From Prionace glauca (taxonomy: Eukaryota > Chordata > Chondrichthyes > Carcharhiniformes > Carcharhinidae), in assembly GCA_037974335.1 (NCBI GenBank), contig CM075760.1, positions 69,161,418 to 69,225,417 on the forward strand: DNA of 64,000 bases, written 5' to 3'. The notes beneath the pieces are model-generated. The model was not told where the DNA came from. It ran no database searches and worked only from the letters and a program-made list of their open reading frames with translations. Below are positions 52,972 to 64,000 of the stretch, piece by piece (positions within the stretch are counted from its first letter, which is position 1; each line of letters opens with the position of its first letter). Position numbers and translations under genes: made by a program.

Positions 52972-54814
52972 CAGTTATTACAATCTGGGCCTTGTATCAG
53001 TAATCTCTGCCCTAAACCTCTCTCAGTTATTACAATCTGGGCCTTGTATCAGTAATCTCTGCCCTAAACCTCTCTCAGTTATTACAATCTGGGCCTTGTA
53101 TCAGTAATCTCTGCCCTAAACCTTTCTCAGTTATTACAGTGTGGGATTGTATCAGTAATCTCTGCCCTAAACCTCTCTCAGTTATTACAATCTGGGCCTT
53201 GTATCAGTAAACTCTGCCCTAAACCTTTCTCAGTTATTACAGTGTGAGATTGTATCAGTAATCTCTGTCCCGAATCTGTCTCAGTTTTTACAATATGGGC
53301 CTTGTATCAGTAATCTCTGCCCTGAACCACTCTCAGTTTTTACAATCTGAGACTTGTATCAATAATCATGCCCTAAATCTCTCTCAGTTATTACAATCTG
53401 GGCCTTGTATCAGTAATCTCTGCCGTAAACCCTTCTTAGTTATTACAATCTGGGCCTTGTAGAAGTAATCTCTGCCCTAAACCTCTCTCAGTTATTACAA
53501 TCTGGGCCTTGTATCAGTAATCTCTGCCCTAAACCTCTCTCAGTTATTACAGTGTGGGATTGTATCAGTAATCTCTGCCCTAAACCTCTCTCAGTTATTA
53601 CAATCTGGGCCTTGTAGCAATAATCATGCCCTAAATCTCTCTCAGTTATTACAATCTGGGCCTTGTATCAGTAATTTCTGCACTAACCCTCTCACAGTTA
53701 TTACAATCTGGGCCTTGTATCAGTAATCTCTGCCCTAAACCACTCTCAGTTATTACAATCTGGGCCTTGTATCAGTAATCCCTGCCCTAAACCTCTCTCA
53801 GTTATTACAATCTGGGCCTTGTAGCAATAATCATGCCCTAAACCTCTCTTAGTTATTACAATCTGGGCCTTGTATCAGTAATTTCTGCACTAACCCTCTC
53901 TCAGTTATTACAATCTGGGCCTTGTATCAGTAATCTCTGCCCTAAACCACTCTCAGTTATTACAGTGTGGGATTGTATCAGTAATCTCTGCCCTAAACCT
54001 CTCTCAGTTATTCCAATCTGGGCCTTGTATCAGTAAACTCTGCCCTAAACCTTTCTCAGTTATTACAGTGTGAGATTGTATCAGTAATCTCTGTCCCGAA
54101 TCTGTCTCAGTTTTTACAATATGGGCCTTGTATCAGTAATCTCTGCCCTGAACCACTCTCAGTTTTTACAATCTGAGACTTGTATCAATAATCATGCCCT
54201 AAATCTCTCTCAGTTATTACAATCTGGGCCTTGTATCAGTAATCTCTGCCCTAAACCCTTCTTAGTTATTACAATCTGGGCCTTGTAGAAGTAATCTCTG
54301 CCCTAAACCTCTCTCAGTTATTACAATCTGGGCCTTGTATCAGTAATCTCTGCCCTAAACCTCTCTCAGTTATTACAGTGTGGGATTGTATCAGTAATCT
54401 CTGCCCTAAACCTCTCTCAGTTATTACAATCTGGGACTTGTAGCAATAATCATGCCCTAAATCTCTCTCAGTTATTACAATCTGGGCCTTGTATCAGTAA
54501 TTTCTGCCCTAAACCTCTCTCAGTTATTACAATCTGGGCCTTGTATCAGTAATCTCTGCCCTAAACCACTCTCAGTTATTACAATCTGGGCCTTGTATCA
54601 GTAATCTCTGCCCTAAGCCACTCTCAGTTATTACAATCTGGGCCTTGTATCAGTAATCTCTGCCCTAAACCACTCTCAGTTATTACAATCTGGGCCTTGT
54701 ATCAGTAATCCCTGCCCTAAACCTCTCTCAGTTATTACAATCTGGGCCTTGTATCAGTAATCTCTGCCCTAAACCACTCTCAGTTATTACAATCTGGGCC
54801 TTGTATCAGTAATC
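52972..54814. repeat. 52-bp satellite, block 5 with ~826-bp higher-order repeat
   Basis: About 35 copies. A run of rare variants (GTGTGAGATTG, CTGTCCCGAATCTGTCTCAG, CAATATGGGCC, AATAATCATGCCC) occurs from about 53,220 and again 826 bp later from about 54,046, showing a recent block duplication of about 16 units. Confidence 0.96.
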
Positions 54815-55090
54815 CGGGTCCCTGGTGCTGTGAGACAGCAGTGCTAACCCCTGTGCCACCGTGCTGTACAGAGGAAGAGGAGGATTCACCCCAGTTCCCA
54901 CATTCAATGATATCACGGCCGCTCTGTGATCGAATTCTGTATCGCTTTGCACCTTTGGCTAAGAAAAATCCCCCAACCTCAGATTTAAACAGCAACTGAG
55001 CATCGATTGCCGTTTGCAGAAGATTGTTCCAAACTAATATCACCCCCGGTGTGGCAAAGTGTTTCTTCATTTCACTCCTGAATGTCTAAA
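54815..55090 (-). mobile_element. SINE head plus CR1 fragment, copy B
   Basis: Counterpart of 34108-34385. Confidence 0.65.
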
Positions 55091-55560
55091 ATACTAAACA
55101 TTGTCTCAAATCCAATGTCCCCCCAAGTCCTGGACTCCCCACCCCCCCCAATCTGGTCTTATTGGAGTCGGATGCCGTGTTTGGGAGCGACACGGGATTG
55201 GGAAGGACTGTTCATGCGGAGGATACACACCAGGAATCTGTCCCAGAATCAGAACAGAGCCGGGAGAATCAAACACGGAAAGCGGGGTTGGATTTGTGAG
55301 CCTCGGAAAGCTTTAGTGTTTGGTCAGAATGTTAACAGGGTGAAGTTTGGAGCCTCTGGGGTGACAGTTGTCCCAATACAGATTCTATCTTATTGGAACA
55401 TTAAGGTACCGAGTGTCCTGAGCTCAGCAGCATTTACAAACCATCATTTGCAGAAAGCTCGCTGTTTAAATTGGATCAATCCAGCTCTTTGGAAATGTGT
55501 TTTATTTAAGAAAGTGACAAACTAATTTCAGAGAGGGAGAGAGAACCAGAGACAGAGACA
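55091..55560. other. Second copy of the unidentified segment at 34386
   Basis: Same sequence apart from isolated changes. No feature recognised. Confidence 0.45.
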
Positions 55561-55888
55561 GAGAGAGACAGAAACAGGATGGGATTGTGCTGTGCGTGTT
55601 ACAGAGCTGACACTGAGACACACACCAGATGGACAGTCACAGACCAGAGTGAACCGTTCTCTGTAACCTGCAGTGTCCCGGACATGGACAGACGCTGACA
55701 CTCAGACACACACAACAACAACAACAACTTGCATTTATGTAGCACCTTGAACAGAATTGTCCCTGAGATGCTTCACAGGAACCAAGAGTGAAAAATTAGA
55801 CACTGAGTCACGGGCGAGTTTAGGGACAGACGCCCCACAGATTTGGTGAAAAGTGATTGGTTTTAGGAATGATCCTAATGGGGGAAAG

Positions 55889-56600
55889 GGAGTTATTCAG
55901 CGGCAAATGTGAGGTTCTCCACTTTGGGAGCAGAAAGGGGGAGGCGGATTACTGTCTGAATGGCCATAAATGAGGAGCGGGGAATGTACAAGGAGACCTG
56001 GGTGTCCCTCACACACCAATCGCTGGAGGCAAGCGTGCAGGGGCAGGAGGCAGGAGAAAAGGCCAATGGGATGTTGGCCCCCATAGCGAGAGGATTGGAG
56101 AACAGGAAGAGCGTCTTGCTGCAATTAGACAGGGCCTTGGTGAGACCACAGCCCGAATATTGTGGACAGTTTGGCTCTCTGTATCTGAGGAAGGATGTTC
56201 TTGCTCCAGAGGGAGCCCGAAGAAGGTTTCCCAGACGGATCCCTGGGATGGAGGGACTGACGGATGAGGAGAGATTGAGTGGGTTGGGATTGTATTCACT
56301 GGAGATCAGAGAGTGAGGGGGCGAACTCATCAAAATCAATAAAATTCTAACAGGACCAGACAGGGGTAGGTGCCAGAAGGATGATCCCGGTGGTGGGGGT
56401 GTCCAGAACCAGGGCTCACAGTCTGAGGATACAGGGGAGACGGTTTAGGACAGAGATGAGGAGAAATCTCTTCACCCAGAGAGGGGTCAGCCTGTGGAAT
56501 TCACCAACACAGAAAGTAGTTGAGGACAAAACATTGAATGTTTCCGAGGGGCTGTTAGATACAGCACTTGGGGCAAAGGGGATAAAAGGATAAGGGGCAA
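55889..56600 (+). mobile_element. CR1-clade LINE C-terminal fragment, copy 3 of 3
   Basis: Same frames as 35165-35885 and the same small indel as copy 2. Confidence 0.85.
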
Positions 56601-56612
56601 GGTTCACTTTCC

Positions 56613-56839
56613 TGGCTAATCCCCCCTAACCTACACATCCCCTGACACTCAGGGACAATTTAGCACGGCCAATTCACCGAACCTGCACATCTGGGGACTG
56701 AGGGAGGAAACCGGAGCACCCGGAGGAAACCCACGCAGACACGGGGAGAATCTCCGTACAGACAGTGACCCAGGGCTGGGATTGAACCCCGGTCCCTGGC
56801 GCTGGGAGGCAGCAGTGCCAACCACTGTGCCAACGCATG
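56613..56839 (-). mobile_element. SINE, minus strand, copy 3 of 3
   Basis: Near-identical to the copies at 35890 and 47918. Confidence 0.85.
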
Positions 56840-57962
56840 CTCATCAAACACTTCCAACCCAAATACAGGACACAGAGTAAAATTCCCTCTGCTCCGTCCA
56901 GGGAATTTTTCATTGCAGATTTTTAGATTTATTTTAAGGAGAGAACAAACAGAACTCAAATTGTTCAGCATCCCAGTGTGAACTCGTGTTTAATTCAACC
57001 AGGATCTCAGCTCCTCAGATTGCAACATGGAGTTGAAGCTGTGAATACAGATGTGTCTCTCTCTGTCTCAGAGTTTGTGTATTCTGTCTCTCACTCACTT
57101 TGAAACTTATCTGAAGAATTTGAACGATGAACGTTGCTTTAATCCCTCCTGACTCTAAGCACATGGAACTGGGGAATCTTCAAAGCCGACAGTCTCATGT
57201 AATTAACACCAAACTGCATCTTTATTCCCCCATCCATTTCCTATCTCTGAATAGATCCCACACATTTCCAGAATGCAGGAAGCTCTCAATGGAAACTGCT
57301 TCCAATGATTCCCCGATACAATTGTTCACACTTGCCTGGAAACTACATCCCACTGACATTCCCCAAAGCAGCCACAGAAAAGGGACGGGTTATTTTAAAC
57401 ATTGAACCTGAACTCACTGAGTTTACAATTCACTCACATTGTACAGAAATGCTGATCCTGTTTTGATGAGAGTGATCAGATTAACTCTGGAACATGAAGG
57501 CAGCCTCCGGACTGAGATGAACCACATTTATAACAATTCCACAATATCAGAGACATTGCTGTGTGTATTGTGTGAATCCAGCTGTGAAATATCCGAACAT
57601 TTGGAGCTTCCACTGTTTCTGTCATTTCATCATTTATTAAAGTACGTTGTTCTATCCCTTTTCAATCTAAGTTGTGTCAATTTACATTTCCCTGCTCTGA
57701 AACCTCTCCACCAGTTTTGTCCATTTACTAAACATGAAAAACTCTTTGCAATTTGATATTTCCAGCGACACTGCTTACAATGCTGACTCATTTTTTGTAT
57801 CTATGGCAAACCAGGATGTGTAGCATTCAGTCACATTAACAGGTCAATAAATACATCCAAACTACCTGTATATTTCTCTGTGTGTGTTTACCATGATCTG
57901 TTTGAGTGGGGGAGCAGGATCAATGGGGCAAATGGCCTGAAACTGAACATAATTCAGATTTA
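56840..57962. other. Third copy of the 1.1-kb unidentified segment
   Basis: Shares CATTTATTAAAGTACG and CATTTCCCTGCTCTG with copy 2 against copy 1, supporting a closer relation of copies 2 and 3. Confidence 0.5.
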
Positions 57963-57965
57963 AAC

Positions 57966-57988
57966 ACTCATACATGCTGACACACACA

Positions 57989-58027
<39 letters not shown>

Positions 58028-58348
58028 GCACTCACATAGTGCCAGAGAGAGACACACACATTCACAGAAACACACACACACCCAGACACGGACAGACAGA
58101 CACACACACTCATTGACACAGAGACAGATGCACACACACACAAACACAGAGGCACTCACATAGAGATATATTCAGAGAGACGCACAGACACAGATACACA
58201 CTCACACACCCAGACACAGAGAGACAGACAGACATACACACGCACACACACGCGCACACACACTCACAGGCACACAGAAACACATGTTGAAAGACAGACA
58301 CACACGTACAGAAACACACAAGCTCACAGACACTGAAAGGCACACAAC

Positions 58349-58400
<52 letters not shown>
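57966..58400. repeat. CA-rich microsatellite, copy B of 37245-37680
   Basis: Same structure, including the terminal CT run followed by a CA run. Confidence 0.95.
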
Positions 58401-58403
<3 letters not shown>

Positions 58404-59384
58404 TTTGCCCTAAACCTCTCTCAGTTATTACAATCTGGGCCTTGTATCGGTAATTTCTGTCCTAAACCTCTCTCGGTTATTACAATCTGGGATAGTATCA
58501 GTAATCTCTCCCCTAAACCTCTTTCAGTTATTACAATCTGGGCTAGTATCAGTAATCTCTGCCCTAAACCTCTCTCCGTTATTACAATCTGGGGCTTGTA
58601 TCAGTAATCTCTGCCCTAAACCTCTCTCAGTTATTACAATCTGGGATAGTATCAGTAATCTCTGCCCTAAACCTCTCTCAGTTATTACAATCTGGGCCTT
58701 GTATCAGTAATCTCTGCCCTAAACCTCTCTCAGTTATTACATCTGGGCCTTGTATTAATAATCTTTGTCCTGAACCACTCCCAGTTATTACAATCTGGGA
58801 TAGTATCAGTAATCTCTGCCCTAAACCTCTCCCAGTTATTACAATCTGGGCCTTGTATCAGTGATCTCTGCCCTAAATGTCTCTCAATTACAATCTAGGT
58901 GTGGAATCAGTAATCTCTGCCCTAAACCACTCTCACTTATTACAATCGGGGCCTTGTATCAGTAATCTCTGCCCTAAACCACTCTCACTTATTACAATCT
59001 GGGCCTTGTATCAGTAATCCCTGCCCTAAACCTCTCTCAGTTATTACAATCTGGGCCTTGTATCAGTAATCTCTGCCCTAAACCACTCTCAGTTATTACA
59101 ATCTGGGCCTTGTATCAGTAATCTCTGCCCTAAACCTCTCACAGTTATTACAATCTGGGCCTTGTATCAGTAATCTCTGCCCTAAACCTCTCTCAGTTAT
59201 TACATTCTGGGCCTTGTATCAGTAATCTCTGCCCTAAACCACTCACAGTTATTACAATCTGGGCCTTGTATCAGTAATCTCTGCCCTAAACCTCTCTGAG
59301 TTATTACAATCTGGGCCTTGTATCAGTAATCTCTGCCCTAATCCTCTCTCAGTGATTACAATCTGGGATAGTATGAGGAATCTC
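58400..59384. repeat. 52-bp satellite, block 6
   Basis: Unit-by-unit match to block 3, with about three extra units before GTGATTACAATCTGGGATAG. Confidence 0.96.
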
Positions 59385-59817
59385 TGCCCTGAATGGCCTC
59401 CTCCTGCTCCGGGATTCTGGGTTTCTCCCAGTTTCCAGGATTCGGAGTGTGGGAAACAATCCCTTTCACTCGATGTGAATCCGTGGGACAAGAATAAATC
59501 AAATCCCAATCCCAATCCCCTTTGTCACTGTTTCAGCAAATATTCCCAGGGTCAGTGGGAGTTCGCTCCAGATTCAAGTTCCCTCCCTGGATACGAACAT
59601 CCGGATTAGGAAGAGGAGGAGGCCATTCGGCCCCCCAACCTGCTTCACCATTCAATAAGATCACATCTGATTGGACTGTAACCTCCACTCTACATTCCTG
59701 CCCCCCCCCCCCCCCCCGGCCTTGTTCATCATCAATCTATCAAACTCTGGGGGGGAAATACTCCAAACCTGGGCTTACACTGCCTTTTTCACCTCTCCCC
59801 CATCCAACTGGAGAGGG
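59385..59817 (-). mobile_element. Reversed CR1 tail and poly-C tract, copy B
   Basis: Counterpart of 38506-38937. It joins the purine satellite at the same sequence (CCAACTGGAGAGGGTTACAC). Confidence 0.65.
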
Positions 59818-62800
59818 TTACACAGAGAGACAGGATAGAGAGAGAGAGAGTAACAGACAGAGAGAGAGAGAGACAGGATAGAGAGAGGGAGTAACAGAGA
59901 GAGAGAGAGAGACAGGATAGAGAGAGGGAGTAACAGACAGAGAGAGAGAGACAGGATAGAGAGAGGGAGTAACAGACAGAGAGAGTGACAGGATAGAGAG
60001 AGGGAGTAACAGAGAGAGAGAGACAGGATAGAGAGAGGGAGTAACAGAGAGAGAGAGAGAGATAGGATAGAGAGAGTAACAGACAGAGAGAGAGAGACAG
60101 GATAGAGAGAGGGATTAACAGACAGAGAGAGAGAGACAGGATAGAGAGAGGGAGTAACAGACAGAGAGAGTGACAGGATAGAGAGAGGGAGTAACAGAGA
60201 GAGAGAGACAGGATAGAGAGAGGGAGTAACAGAGAGAGAGAGAGTGACAGGATAGAGAGAGGGATTAACAGAGAGAGAGAGAGAGAGAGACAGGATAGAG
60301 AGAGGGAGTAACAGACAGAGAGAGAGAGACAGGATAGAGAGAGGGAGTAACAGAGAGAGAGAGAGAGACAGGATAGAGAGAGGGAGTAACAGAGAGAGAG
60401 AGAGAGACAGGATAGAGAGAGGGAGTAACAGAGAGAGAGAGAGAGACAGGATAGAGAGAGGGAGTAACAGACAGAGAGAGAGAGAGACAGGATAGAGAGA
60501 GGGAGTAACAGACAGAGAGAGAGAGACAGGATCGAGAGAGGGAGTAACAGAGAGAGAGAGAGAGACAGGATAGAGAGAGGGAGTAACAGAGAGAGAGAGA
60601 GAGACAGGATAGAGAGAGGGAGTAACAGAGAGAGAGAGAGAGACAGGATAGAGAGAGGGAGTAACAGAGAGAGAGAGAGAGACAGGATAGAGAGAGAGAG
60701 TAACAGACAGAGAGAGACAGGATAGAGAGAGGGAGTAACAGAGAGAGAGAGAGAGACAGGATAGAGAGAGAGAGTAACAGACAGAGAGAGAGAGAGAGAC
60801 AGGATAGAGAGAGGGAGTAACAGAGAGAGAGAGAGAGACAAGATAGAGAGAGGGAGTAACACAGAGAGAGAGAGAGACAGGATAGAGAGAGAGAGAGAGG
60901 ATAGAGAGAGGGAGTAACAGAGAGAGAGAGTAACAGAGAGAGAGAGACAGGATAGAGAGAGGGAGTAACAGACAGAGAGAGAGAGACAGGATAGAGAGAG
61001 GGAGTAACAGAGAGAGAGAGAGAGAGACAGGATAGAGAGAGGGAGTAACAGAGAGAGAGAGAGAGAGACAGGATAGAGAGAGGGAGTAACAGAGAGAGAG
61101 AGAGAGAGACAGGATAGAGAGAGGGAGTAACAGACAGAGAGAGAGAGACAGGATAGAGAGAGGGAGTAACAGACAGAGAGAGAGAGACAGGATAGAGAGA
61201 GGGAGTAACAGAGAGAGAGAGAGAGACAGGATAGAGAGAGGGAGTAACAGAGAGAGAGAGAGAGACAGGATAGAGAGAGGGAGTAACAGACAGAGAGAGA
61301 GAGAGACAGGATAGAGAGAGGGAGTAACAGAGAGAGAGAGAGAGACAGGATAGAGAAAGAGAGTAACAGACAGAGAGAGAGAGAGACAGGATAGAGAGAG
61401 GGAGTAACAGAGAGAGAGAGAGAGACAGGATAGAGAGAGGGAGTAACAGAGAGAGAGAAAGAGACAGGATAGAGAGAGAGAGTAACAGACAGAGAGAGAG
61501 AGACAGGATAGAGAAAGGGAGTAACAGAGAGAGAGAGACAGGATAGAGAGAGGGAGTAACAGACAGAGAGAGAGACAGGATAGACAGAGGGAGTAACAGA
61601 GAGAGAGAGTAACAGAGAGAGAGAGACAGGATAGAGAGAGGGAGTAACAGAGAGAGAGAGAGACAGGATAGAGAGAGGGAGTAACAGACAGAGAGAGAGA
61701 GGCAGGATAGAGAGTGAGAGTAACAGAGAGAGGGAGACAGGATAGAGAGAGGGAGTAACAGAGAGAGAGAGAGAGACACGATAGAGAGAGGGAGTAACAG
61801 ACAGAGAGAGTAATAGAGAGAGAGAGGATAGAGGGAGAGTAACAGAGAGAGAGAGAGTAACAGTGAGAGAGAGGATAGAGAGAGAGGGAGTAACAGACAG
61901 AGAGAGAGAGAGACAGGATAGAGAGAGGGAGTAACAGAGAGAGAGAGAGAGAGACAGGATAGAGAGAGGGAGTAACAGACAGAGTGAGTAACAGACAGAG
62001 AGAGTAACAGAGAGAGAGAGAGACAGTATAGAGAGAGGGAGTAACAGACAAAGAGAGAGAGACAGGATAGAGAGAGGGAGTAACAGAGAGAGGGAGAGTA
62101 ACAGAGACAGGATAGAGAGAGAGAGAGAGAGAGACAGAGAGAGAGAGACAGGATAGATAGAGAGAGTAACAGAGAGAGAGAGAGTATAGAGAGGGAGACT
62201 AAGAGAAAGAGAGAGAGAGAGTGCAACAGGATAGAGACAGGGAGTAACGGAATAAGAGACAGGATAGAGAGAGAGAGAGACAGGATAGAGAGAGAGATTA
62301 ACAGAGAGAGAGAGAGAGGATAGAGAGAGAGAGGATAGAGAGAGAGAGTAACAGAGAGAGAGAGAGAGGATAGAGAGAGAGAGGATATAGAGAGAGAGGA
62401 TAGAGAGAGAGGATAGAGAGAGAGAGGATAGAGAGAGAGAGGATAGAGAGAGAGAGACAGAGACAGAGAGAGACAGGATAGAGAGAGAGAGAGTTATGGA
62501 GAGAGAGAGAGACAGGATAGAGAGGGAGAGTGACAGAGACAGGATAGAGAGAGAGAGAGACAGAGAGAGAGAGACAGGATAGAGCGGGAGAGTAACAGAG
62601 AGAGAGAGAGGATAGAGCGGGAGAGTAACAGAAAAAGAGACAGGATAGAGAGAGAGACAGGATATAGAGGGAGAGTAACAGAGAGAGAGAGATAGGATTG
62701 GGAGAGAGAGTAACAGAGAGACAGAGAGAGGATAGAGAGAGAGAGTAACAGAGAGAGAGACAGGATAGAGGGGGAGAGTAACAGAGAGACAGAGAGAGAC

Positions 62801-63788
62801 AGGATAAAGAGAGAGAGAATAACAGTGAGAGAGAGGATAGAGAGAGAGAGAGGACAGAGAGAGAGAGAGTAACAGAGAGAGAGAAACAGGATAGAGAGAG
62901 AGAGGAACAGAAAGAGAGAGATGCAGGATAGAGAGAGAGAGAGAGTAACAGAGAGACAGGATAGAGAGAGAGAGAGAATAACAGAGAGACAGGATAGAGA
63001 GAGAGAGAGAGAGTAACAGGGAGAGAGAGGGAGAGTAACAGAAAGAGAGAGAGACAGGATAGAGAGAGAGAGTGTAACAGAGAGAGAGAGAGAGAGAGAG
63101 TAACAGAGAGAGAAAGAGAGAGAGACAGGATAGAGAGAGTGAGTAACAGAGAGAGAGAGAGAGAGACAGGATAGAGAGGGAGAGTAACAGAAAAAGAGAG
63201 GATAGAGAGAGAGAGGATAGAGAGAGAGTAACAGAGAGAGACAGAGGATAGGGAGAGACAGAAACAGAGAGAGACAGGATAGAGAGAGTTATGGAGAGAG
63301 AGAAAGACAGGATAGAGAGGGAGAGTAACAGGATAGAGAGGGAGAGTGACAGAGACAGGATAGAGAGAGAGAGAGACAGAGAGAGAGAGACGGGATAGAG
63401 CAGGAGAGTAACAGAGAGAGAGAGCGACAGGATAGAGAGAGAGTAACAGAGAGAGAGAGACAGGATTGGGAGAGAGAGTAACAGAGAGACAGAGAGAGGA
63501 TAGAGAGAGAGAGTAACAGAGAGAGAGACAGGATAGAGGGGGAGAGTAACAGAGAGAGAAAGAGACAGGATAGAGAGAGAGAGTAACAGAGAGACAGAGA
63601 GAGACAGGATAGAGAGAGAGAGAGAGACAGGATATAGAGAGAGAGAATAACAGTGAGAGAGAGAGGATAGAGAGAGAGAGTAACAGACAGAGAAAGAGAG
63701 AGAGAGAGTAACAGAGAGAGAAACAGGATAGAGAGAGAGAGTAACAGAAAGAGAGAGAGGCAGGAAAGAGAGAGAGTAACAGAGAGAC

Positions 63789-63824
<36 letters not shown>

Positions 63825-64000
63825 ATAGAGAGAGAGAATAACAGTGAGAGAGAGAAGATAGAGAGAGTAACAGAGAGAGACAGGATATAGAGAGAGAGAA
63901 TAACAGTGAGAGAGGATAGAGAGAGTAACAGAGAGAGAGAGACAGAGAGAGAAACAGAGAGAGAGAGAGACAGGATAGAGAGTGAGAGTAACAGAGAGAG
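59818..64000. repeat. Purine-rich GAGA-type satellite, second array, open to the right
   Basis: Starts with the same junction and regular ~40-bp units as 38938. It stays regular for longer (to about 61,600) and then becomes irregular, with units such as GAGTGCAACAGGATAGAGAC near 62,220 resembling the first array. The window ends inside it. Confidence 0.97.

Larger units (their letters stand above)
51300..59817. repeat. Segmental duplication, copy B (partner 31325-38937)
   Basis: Same landmark order as copy A. It is about 0.9 kb longer, mainly because the 52-bp block at 52972-54814 has more units than its counterpart. Confidence 0.93.

Noticed and set aside
59775-62226. Minus-strand open frames of 357-758 codons
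   Set aside because: Same cause as in the first purine-rich array.
1-64000. Retroviral, LTR or other capsid-bearing elements
   Set aside because: No LTR pair, primer-binding site or viral protein motif was recognised; all reverse-transcriptase pieces are of the non-LTR type.

Overview
The window looks like genomic DNA of a cartilaginous fish, most likely a shark. The evidence is a vertebrate-type tRNA cluster, a GPR139-like receptor gene of a kind I know to be expanded in sharks, many CR1-clade LINE fragments, and tRNA-derived SINEs of the sort common in elasmobranchs. All family names come from recognition by eye; no search was run. No retroviral, LTR or other virus-like element was recognised.

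Layout. (1) 1-3,010: the end of an 84-bp satellite, then a ~710-bp segment that recurs at 8,800-9,510, then a decayed minisatellite. (2) 3,485-9,510: decayed CR1 pieces, a tRNA-Glu fossil, and the only confident protein-coding gene, a two-exon minus-strand receptor of 330 aa with a TATA box and consensus splice sites. (3) 9,575-15,440: a tRNA cluster. It holds plausible genes for Phe, Val, Glu(TTC) and Gly, decayed Glu(CTC) and Asn copies, duplicated flanks (one an inverted duplication) and a long CR1 3' half that ends 11 bp from the tRNA-Gly gene. (4) 16,140-17,010: a CpG-rich, promoter-like island with CRE, NRF1-like and CTCF-like motifs. Inside it are nine 33-bp tandem units, each carrying a YY1-type motif and an X-box-like half site. 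This is the most interesting regulatory structure seen. (5) 17,200-29,550: SINEs, CR1 fragments, a 3.2-kb array of a 60-bp repeat, CAGAGA arrays, and two candidate terminal exons on the minus strand (near 18.3 and 28.3 kb), each followed by AATAAA. (6) 29,550-64,000: almost wholly tandem repeats. A 52-bp satellite, CA-rich microsatellites and a purine-rich GAGA-type satellite are embedded in large, nearly identical segmental duplications (31.3-38.9 kb is repeated at 51.3-59.8 kb, and a recombinant third copy lies at 46.8-50.7 kb). A 2,196-bp higher-order repeat sits inside the purine-rich block.

The long Leu/Ser-rich, His/Thr-rich and Arg-rich open frames in the repeat arrays are by-products of stop-poor repeats, not genes. 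The genes do not form a pathway. What links them is architecture: a receptor gene, a tRNA cluster and a CpG island beside a fast-changing satellite domain.
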